Below are positions 8,018 to 12,970 of a DNA stretch of 42,618 bases, piece after piece. Made by a program: the position numbers and the translations under genes. Position 1 is the stretch's first letter. Every line of letters starts with the position of its first letter. The notes under the pieces are model-generated. The model saw nothing but the letters and a program-made list of their open reading frames with translations. It was not told the DNA's origin and did not search any database. The stretch is from an uncultured Denitrobacterium sp. (lineage in GTDB: Bacteria > Actinomycetota > Coriobacteriia > Coriobacteriales > Eggerthellaceae): assembly GCA_905236045.1 (NCBI GenBank), contig CAJOOG010000082.1, forward strand, positions 1-42,618. Reading direction: 5' to 3'.

Positions 8018-8767
8018 ATGCGCCGAGTGCTCATCCCGCTCGCGGCCATCGCAGGGGCCATCGTCTGCTGGCAGGCGGCGGTCGCGAGTGGCCTGGTGCC
8101 CAATTACCTGCTGCCCTCCCCCGTGCAGGTGGTCGTTGCTCTCGTAGACGACTGGCAGCTGCTCTGCGCACACGCCGGGACCACGCTCGCGGAGGCGGCC
8201 ATCGGCCTGGTGTTCGGCGTGGCCTGCGGCTTCGCGGCCGCCGTGGCCATGGAGCGCTTCGAGGGACTCTACTTGGCGCTCTCGCCGCTCATCACCATCT
8301 CGCAGACCATTCCCACCGTGGCCATCGCGCCGCTTCTGGTGCTGTGGCTGGGCTATGGATGGATGCCGAAGATCGTGCTCATAGCGATTACGACCTTCTT
8401 TCCCATCGCCGTCTCGCTCACCAGCGGATTCAAGGCGGTCGACCCCGACGTCGTGGATATGATGCGCGCCATGGGGGCCTCGCGCTGGAGCATTTTCCGC
8501 CACGCCCAGCTGCCCGGAGCCGTCGGAGGGTTCTTCAGCGGGCTGAAGATAAGCGCCACCTACGCGATCGTGGGCGCGGTCATCGCCGAATGGCTGGGAG
8601 GGGACGCCGGGCTGGGCGTGTATATGACGCGCGTGCGCAAGTCGTTCTCCTACGACCGCATGTTCGCCGTCATTATCGTCATCAGCGCACTTTCGCTCGT
8701 ACTCATCAAGATCGTCGAGGCGCTGCAGCGCCTCTGCACACCCTGGATGCAAACCGACAAGGACTGA
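8018..8767 (+). CDS. thiX: ABC transporter permease for thiamine precursor (ThiX-like)
   Basis: Integral membrane permease of the SsuC/TauC/ThiX group, 249 residues from the chosen start, with about six hydrophobic segments and the cytoplasmic EAA loop (DMMRAMGASRWSIFRHAQLPG begins about residue 148) that docks on the ATPase. An ATG at 7991 is in frame, but the one at 8018 has a much better ribosome binding site (GGAGG, 7-base spacer). The neighbours are a periplasmic-type binding protein and an ATPase, giving a complete importer. TPP riboswitch control upstream makes hydroxymethylpyrimidine, a degradation product of it, or thiamine the probable substrate. Confidence 0.9.
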   Translation: MRRVLIPLAAIAGAIVCWQAAVASGLVPNYLLPSPVQVVVALVDDWQLLCAHAGTTLAEAAIGLVFGVACGFAAAVAMERFEGLYLALSPLITISQTIPTVAIAPLLVLWLGYGWMPKIVLIAITTFFPIAVSLTSGFKAVDPDVVDMMRAMGASRWSIFRHAQLPGAVGGFFSGLKISATYAIVGAVIAEWLGGDAGLGVYMTRVRKSFSYDRMFAVIIVISALSLVLIKIVEALQRLCTPWMQTDKD

Positions 8768-8782
8768 AAGGAACAGAGAATC

Positions 8783-9922
8783 ATGAAAACTCAGAACGAG
8801 CTGGGCGCCATTGGCGCTCTGAACAGGCCGGGCGAGCCGGGCGCGGGCGGAGTGGGCGGCGAGCCGGGCGCGGGCGGAGTGGCCTTGTATTCCCGTCGCA
8901 CCTTCGTGAAACTGGCGGGCGCAGTCGCCGGAAGCGCCGCCTTGGCCATGAGCGGATGCTCGCAGCAGGGGACCTCGTCCGGCTCCGCCTCCGCCTCCTC
9001 CGGCGCCGCGGCGAACAACCTGACCGAGCTCACGTTCGTGCTGGACTACACACCCAACACCAACCATACCGGCATCTACGTCGCCGAGCAGTTGGGCTAT
9101 TACACCGACGAGGGCATAAGCCTGAACATCGTCTCTCCCCCCGAGGACGGCGCCGACGCCCTTATCGGCGCGGGCAGCGCACAGTTGGGCATAAGCTGTC
9201 AGGACACCATGGCCAACTACCTGGCCAGCACGACGCCCCTGCCCTACACCGCCATCGGCGCGATAATCCAGCACAACACGAGCGGCATCATGACCCGCGC
9301 CGAGGACGGCATCACCTCGCCGCGAACCATGGAGGGCCACCGCTACGCGACATGGAACCTCGCCGTCGAGCAAGCCACCATCCGCGACGTCATGTCCGCG
9401 GATGGCGGCAGCTTCGACAAGCTCGAACTGGTGCCCTACGCCGTGGACGACGACGTGGCGGGGCTGCGAAGCAACGCCTACGACTGCGTGTGGGTCTTCG
9501 AGGGCTGGGCCGTGCAGAACGCTGCGCTGCAGAATTACCCCTGCAACTATTTCGCCTTCGCCGACTGGGATCCCGCGCTCGATTTCTACACGCCCTTCAT
9601 CGCCGCGAACAACGACTTCCTGCAGAAGCAGGCCGACACCGCCCGCGCATTCATGCGAGCGACGCGCAAGGGCTACGAACACGCCATCGAGAATCCCGCG
9701 AACGCGGCCTCGCTGCTGGTCGCCGCCGTACCCGAGCTCGACGAGTCCCTGGTGAAGAAGAGCCTGGACTTCCTGAAAGACCAGTTCAAAGCCGACGCCT
9801 CTCGCTGGGGCGTCTTCGACGCCGAACGCTGGGGACGCTACTACCAGTGGCTCGACGACAACGGCCTGGTCGAGGTCGAACTCTCGCCCGACGCCGGATT
9901 CTCCAACGACTACCTGGACTAG
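8783..9922 (+). CDS. thiY: Tat-exported ABC substrate-binding lipoprotein, NMT1/THI5-like (ThiY)
   Basis: Binding protein of the NMT1/THI5-like family (379 residues), the ThiY partner of ThiX/ThiZ. The export signal is a twin-arginine type, SRRTFVK at 37-43, then a hydrophobic stretch and lipobox MSGC (Cys59), so it should be exported folded and lipid-anchored. Mature domain motifs: LTFVLDYTPNTNHTGIYVA, AEQLGYYTDEGI and the cluster DCVWVFEGWAVQN. The 36 residues before the Tat motif are unusual: they contain a duplicated GEPGAGGVG nonapeptide encoded by a 25-bp perfect repeat. The true start could therefore be later than the annotated ATG, though AAAGGAAC lies upstream of it. Confidence 0.9.
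   Translation: MKTQNELGAIGALNRPGEPGAGGVGGEPGAGGVALYSRRTFVKLAGAVAGSAALAMSGCSQQGTSSGSASASSGAAANNLTELTFVLDYTPNTNHTGIYVAEQLGYYTDEGISLNIVSPPEDGADALIGAGSAQLGISCQDTMANYLASTTPLPYTAIGAIIQHNTSGIMTRAEDGITSPRTMEGHRYATWNLAVEQATIRDVMSADGGSFDKLELVPYAVDDDVAGLRSNAYDCVWVFEGWAVQNAALQNYPCNYFAFADWDPALDFYTPFIAANNDFLQKQADTARAFMRATRKGYEHAIENPANAASLLVAAVPELDESLVKKSLDFLKDQFKADASRWGVFDAERWGRYYQWLDDNGLVEVELSPDAGFSNDYLD
8831..8882 (+). repeat. 27-bp-period tandem duplication inside thiY
   Basis: A 25-bp sequence at 8831-8855 recurs exactly at 8858-8882, a period of 27 bp or nine codons, so the reading frame is kept. It encodes two GEPGAGGV(G/A) copies before the Tat signal. This is typical of slippage; copy number may vary between strains. 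Confidence 0.85.
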
Positions 9923-9937
9923 GACGAGGGAGCGAAG

Positions 9938-10780
9938 ATGGACCGGGCAGCAGGCAGAGGCCCTTACGCGCTCGAAGGCCGCGGCATAACCGTCTCCTTT
10001 GGCGGGCAGACGATCGTCGAAGACGTGAACGTGCAGGTGCCGAAGGGCGAGATCTGCTGCCTGATCGGCCGCTCGGGCAGCGGCAAGACCACCATCCTGC
10101 ACACGCTCGCCGGCCTGAGCACGCCAGATGCGGGAAGGGTCTTTTTACACGGGCAGGATACGACCGGCACTCCCGGGCGCGTAGGCTACATGCTGCAGAA
10201 GGATCTGCTCCTGCCCCACAAACGCGTCATCGACAACGTGGCGCTGCCGCTTGCGATAGGCGGCATGCGCAAGAAGGAGGCGCGGGAAAAAGCGAGGGGG
10301 CGCTTCGCGGCCTTCGGGCTGGAGGGGACGCAGGACAAGTGGCCCCACCAGCTCTCGGGCGGCATGCGGCAGAGGGCGGCGCTGCTGCGCACTTGCACGG
10401 CGGGAGCGGATTGCCTACTGCTCGACGAGCCTTTCAGCGCACTCGACGCCCTGACCCGCACCGATATCCGCAACTGGTTCATCGGCATGGTGGGCAAGCT
10501 GGGGCTCTCCGCGCTGGTGATAACGCATGATGTCGACGAGGCGGTCTGCCTGGCCAGCCGTATCTTCGTGCTCGACGGGGCGCCATCTGCCGGCAAACCC
10601 TCGCGCATCGTGGCGGAAGTGCCCGTGGAGCACCCGACGACGGACAAGGCCGCGCGTGGCATGAGCACGGACAGAGGCGCCGCGGCGGACGGCGGCGAGC
10701 CCGCGGACGGCGGAGCATTCGAGCTCAGCGACAGCTATCTGGAAGCCAAACGCGCAGTCTGGCAGGCGCTCGACACATAG
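9938..10780 (+). CDS. thiZ: ABC transporter ATPase for thiamine precursor (ThiZ-like)
   Basis: Nucleotide-binding subunit of the nitrate/sulfonate/thiamine-precursor importer group (280 residues). Walker A GRSGSGKT at 44-51, Q-loop MLQKDLLLPH (85-94), signature LSGGMRQRAAL from 139, Walker B DCLLLDEPFSALD (158-170) and switch His in VITHDVDEA (194-202). The region after about residue 215 holds a low-complexity insert (STDRGAAADGGEPADGGA) that is not part of the ATPase core. It lies 15 bp downstream of thiY and ends the operon. It converges with a binding-protein gene on the other strand, with only 66 bp between. Confidence 0.92.
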   Translation: MDRAAGRGPYALEGRGITVSFGGQTIVEDVNVQVPKGEICCLIGRSGSGKTTILHTLAGLSTPDAGRVFLHGQDTTGTPGRVGYMLQKDLLLPHKRVIDNVALPLAIGGMRKKEAREKARGRFAAFGLEGTQDKWPHQLSGGMRQRAALLRTCTAGADCLLLDEPFSALDALTRTDIRNWFIGMVGKLGLSALVITHDVDEAVCLASRIFVLDGAPSAGKPSRIVAEVPVEHPTTDKAARGMSTDRGAAADGGEPADGGAFELSDSYLEAKRAVWQALDT

Positions 10781-10846
10781 GCGCTCGGGCGGTCGGGCGG
10801 GCGACGCATCGATCGAGCAGCCGGGAGAAGCCCTTTGGCGCGTCGA

Positions 10847-11794
10847 TCAAACGGCGGAGCTGGTCTCCGTAGCGCCTTCGGTCGCGGCGCCTTCGGTCGC
10901 GGCGGCATCGCCAGTCGCGGCCTCCATGCCCGCGGAAGCGGACGCGTCCGTGGCCTTCTGCGCCGAGGCCGAAAGCGGCAGCTCGTCGAGGGCGAGCGCC
11001 TGGCCGAGCCACTTGCTCTCCACCACCTTCACCGTGCCGTTGGTGGTTATGGTCTTCACCGCGGTGGTGATGGCCTTCTTCAAATCGTCGTTATCCGCCA
11101 AGACGCCGACGCTGTAGCCGCCGACCTTCTGCAGCGAGCCCACGATGACCGCATCCGTGCCCGACGAATGCGCGACATAGGAGCCGATGACGGCATCCGA
11201 GGCCACGTAGTTGGTAGAGCCGCTGGCCAGATCGGAGAAGGCGGTCTTCAGGTCGGCCGCGCTCTTCACCGTGGCCTGCGGGAACTGGTTGGTGGCCTCC
11301 CAAGAGCTCATGGATGTGGCCTGGGCCTCGATGGTAGTCGCCGTCTCGGTGGCGGGCATGGCGGTATTGGCATCGCTGGCGAAAAGGGCCACGCAAGTGG
11401 GCATATAGACATCCGAGAGCCAGGCATCGCCCGAAGTGTCCGTGCTGTCGAGCCCCATGACGATGTCGACCGAGCCTTCCTTGAGCGCGGCGGCGGCATC
11501 GGAGCCGACATCGACCAGCTCGAGGGAAAGCCCCATCTCATCGGCAAGCGCCGCGGCCACATCCACGTCGATGCCGACGAGGCGGCCGGAGACTTCCGTG
11601 GAGAAGGGAGCATTGGAGGAGTTGACGCCCACCTTGAGCGTGCCGTCGGTGGAAACAGCAGGCGAAGAGACGACGGCGTCCTTCTTCTGCGGCGTGTAGG
11701 TGGATGAGCTCGCGAGCACTTGGCACCCGCACAGGCTCAATGCCGCCACGCACAACATCGTCGCAGTGACGAGCTTCGACATCCGACGTTCCAT
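10847..11794 (-). CDS. Amino-acid-type ABC substrate-binding lipoprotein (SBP family 3), orphan
   Basis: A 315-residue protein with a lipoprotein signal (hydrophobic stretch, then LCGC with Cys24) and a family 3 solute-binding domain: DGTLKVGVNSSNAPFS (about 50-65), GRLVGIDVDVAAALADEMGL, and GSVDIVMGLDSTDTS. The C-terminus is a low-complexity Ala/Thr/Glu tail. The frame is open far upstream, to 12250, but the real start is the ATG at 11794, with GAGGAGG nine bases before it. No permease or ATPase gene adjoins it, so it must use components encoded elsewhere or act as a receptor. The predicted ligand is a polar amino acid or similar small solute, not determinable here. Confidence 0.87.
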   Translation of the reverse strand: MERRMSKLVTATMLCVAALSLCGCQVLASSSTYTPQKKDAVVSSPAVSTDGTLKVGVNSSNAPFSTEVSGRLVGIDVDVAAALADEMGLSLELVDVGSDAAAALKEGSVDIVMGLDSTDTSGDAWLSDVYMPTCVALFASDANTAMPATETATTIEAQATSMSSWEATNQFPQATVKSAADLKTAFSDLASGSTNYVASDAVIGSYVAHSSGTDAVIVGSLQKVGGYSVGVLADNDDLKKAITTAVKTITTNGTVKVVESKWLGQALALDELPLSASAQKATDASASAGMEAATGDAAATEGAATEGATETSSAV

Positions 11795-11847
11795 AAAACA
11801 CGTCCTCCTCGCATTCGTTCCGAAAGTTTTCGCGGCTGACCTAGTCT

Positions 11848-12054
11848 TTGCCCCCACACTCGCGCACTGGGGCTGAGCTCTCACCATCACCCTCTCGCCC
11901 GCGCGGCCCCTTGCCGCTGAAATATACGGGCGGTGCGACTTACCTCTAGAATGCGCCATGCTCACGGTTGCCCGCTTACGTGGATCCTTTCGGCCGCATC
12001 TGCCATGGAATTGAGGAGCTTGGCGCCCCTCGCAACTACAGCCCGCGAAAAACT
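11848..12054 (-). ncRNA. Highly structured non-coding RNA downstream of comF, candidate raiA-motif RNA
   Basis: About 300 bp between the comF 3' end and the next gene hold no plausible protein but several strong nested helices on the minus-strand transcript: a GNRA hairpin (CGG-GCAA-CCG, 11965-11974), an enclosing CCATG/CATGG pairing, a two-tier hairpin at 11896-11933 (outer CCGCCCG/CGGGCG, inner GCGGC-AAGGG-GCCGC), and a GCCCC/GGGGC hairpin at 11850-11873. An extended -10 (TGCTACAAT) stands at 12061-12069, giving a start near 12054. The raiA-motif RNA typically lies directly downstream of comFC in Firmicutes and Actinobacteria, which is exactly this position. Identity with that class is an inference from location and structure; the ends are approximate. 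Confidence 0.5.
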
Positions 12055-12060
12055 CCCGAA

Positions 12061-12069
12061 ATTGTAGCA
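12061..12069 (-). promoter_or_regulatory. Extended -10 promoter for the structured RNA
   Basis: The minus strand reads TGCTACAAT, an extended -10 (TGnTAnAAT). It lies 34 bp after the comF stop codon and just before the structured region, which supports independent transcription of the RNA. Confidence 0.5.
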
Positions 12070-12102
12070 GAACCGCATATGCAAACGACAAATTACGCCA
12101 TT

Positions 12103-12208
12103 TCAATACACGCGCGCGAAACCCGCACAGAAGACCTGCTGCACGCCGGCCGCGCGCAGGGCGGCAGATGCCGCATAGACGGTGGCCCCCGTGGTGATGA
12201 CGTCGTCT
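12103..12208 (-). pseudogene. comF: comF 3' fragment (phosphoribosyltransferase-like C-terminus)
   Basis: This segment encodes (GTA)GACGACGTC..., i.e. DDVITTGATVYAAS followed by AALRAAGVQQVFCAGFARVY and a TGA stop at 12103. It contains the PRPP-loop motif (DDVxTTGAT) that is the heart of ComF/GntX proteins. It has no start codon of its own and no ribosome binding site. Its missing 5' part lies at 16196-16839 on the same strand, separated by a 3987-bp insertion. Joining the two pieces at the shared AGA gives an uninterrupted 249-codon gene. Confidence 0.9.
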
Positions 12209-12250
12209 TATAGCAGGAATCGAGGTGTCAATCTTCGTTATCTTCCGCAT
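12209..12250 (-). pseudogene. 5' end of a recombinase-like gene cut by the junction (14 codons)
   Basis: A textbook ribosome binding site (AAAGGAGG) precedes ATG at 12250, and the first 14 codons read MRKITKIDTSIPAI, followed by the AGA junction. This resembles the N-terminal lead of serine-recombinase proteins that follow HTH/SHOCT gene pairs in Firmicutes mobile elements (M-R-K-hydrophobic-T-K-I..., then a basic patch and VAAYxRVS). The rest of the protein is missing: beyond the junction the frame runs through comF DNA out of phase. Assignment to serine recombinases is inferred from context and a short match. Confidence 0.5.
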
Positions 12251-12293
12251 AAAATCGCCTCCTTTCGCTACTATACATCACTCTAAAGGCCCC

Positions 12294-12470
12294 TTAAGTC
12301 AACTTGATTTCCGACAATAATGTGCCTAATGGCGGGTCATATTTTTCGAGGAATATGCGCCGTATTTCCTTATATTCCTGCTCCGTGATTGTCTCGTTTT
12401 CGAGCATGGTCTTGGCCGCGTTCATGGAGGTCTGAAAGAGCAGCTCATCTCTGAATCTGCTACTGTCCAT
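12294..12470 (-). CDS. SHOCT-like small protein of a mobile element
   Basis: A 58-residue protein, MDSSRFRDELLFQTSMNAA at its start, with TITEQEYKEIRRIFLEKYDP in the middle, matching the short amphipathic SHOCT-type pattern (L..G.IT.EEY...K..LL). An in-frame ATG at 12506 exists, but the one at 12470 has GGAGG five bases upstream and overlaps the end of the preceding gene by 11 bp, suggesting translational coupling. In mobile elements of Firmicutes and gut Actinobacteria such genes sit between an HTH gene and a recombinase gene, as here. Function unknown. Confidence 0.75.
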   Translation of the reverse strand: MDSSRFRDELLFQTSMNAAKTMLENETITEQEYKEIRRIFLEKYDPPLGTLLSEIKLT

Positions 12471-12861
12471 CACGGCCTCCGAATCTATGAGACACATAGC
12501 ACTCATGACTGCAGTACTTCCTCTTCGCGTTCCCGTACACAGTGAAGCGCTTCCCGCATCCCGGGCATGTCATTTCGTAGATGGCTCTCCGGTCTACTTG
12601 ATCAAGATGGCTGTTCCACCATTTCCTGCGGCACTCATCGGAACAGAACTTCTTCTCTTTCCGGCCAGGGGTCTGCTGGATTGGCGCTCCGCAGCATTTG
12701 CAGACGCTCCCAGCCTGCACATTCTCCTGCGGCGCATCCTTTTGCCGCCTGCAAAATGACTTTACCGTGTTTTCCGATATGCCTAATCTGTCTGCAACCT
12801 TTCTGTATCCGAGTCCTTCTGCGCGGAGGCTCAGGATGAGCATCTTCTGTTCGTTTGTCAT
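12460..12861 (-). CDS. HTH and double zinc-knuckle protein of a mobile element
   Basis: A 133-residue protein. Residues 1-40 form a sigma-70-region-4-like helix-turn-helix (MLILSLRAEGLGYRKVADRL, ISENTVKSFCRR). Two cysteine clusters follow: CKCCG...FCSDECRRKWW and CPGCGKRF...KYCSHECYVSHRFG, each suited to bind one zinc. The frame is open upstream to 12921, but the ATG at 12861 has GGAGGG six bases before it and begins at the HTH. It precedes the SHOCT gene (11-bp overlap) and the recombinase start, the usual order in these elements. It is probably a DNA-binding regulator or accessory factor; base composition is lower in GC than the host. Confidence 0.8.
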   Translation of the reverse strand: MTNEQKMLILSLRAEGLGYRKVADRLGISENTVKSFCRRQKDAPQENVQAGSVCKCCGAPIQQTPGRKEKKFCSDECRRKWWNSHLDQVDRRAIYEMTCPGCGKRFTVYGNAKRKYCSHECYVSHRFGGRDGQ

Positions 12862-12919
12862 AACGATCCCTCCTTCACCTTCCCTCGGACATCGGAGAAC
12901 TCTGGGAACGAAAAATGAC

Positions 12920-12957
12920 AAAAAAAGAAGGCCTGCAGGATTGCTCCCACAGACCTG
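12920..12957 (-). terminator. Rho-independent terminator after the BspA-like gene
   Basis: On the minus strand a hairpin with arms AGGTCTG and CAGGCCT (with one G-U pair) and an inner GGGA/TCC pairing is followed by a T-rich run (TCTTTTTTTG). It begins about 15 bases past the stop codon at 12971. It is closely related in sequence to the terminator at 15882-15921. Confidence 0.85.
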
Positions 12958-12970
12958 TCATATTCAAATG

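Noticed and set aside
7570-10530. 986-codon open frame on the plus strand across the thiamine operon
   Set aside because: It runs out of phase through four well-supported genes; composition is Arg/Ala/Gly-rich, as expected for a shadow frame in GC-rich DNA.
11848-12054. T-box leader or SRP RNA in the structured region
   Set aside because: The T-box antiterminator sequence (TGGNACCGCG) and the SRP domain IV loop (GGAAGGAAGC) are both absent.
11795-12250. Extension of the binding-protein frame up to the recombinase start, giving one 467-residue protein
   Set aside because: The extra ~150 residues come from 14 recombinase codons, comF read in the wrong phase and the structured RNA region; a strong ribosome binding site marks the real start at 11794.
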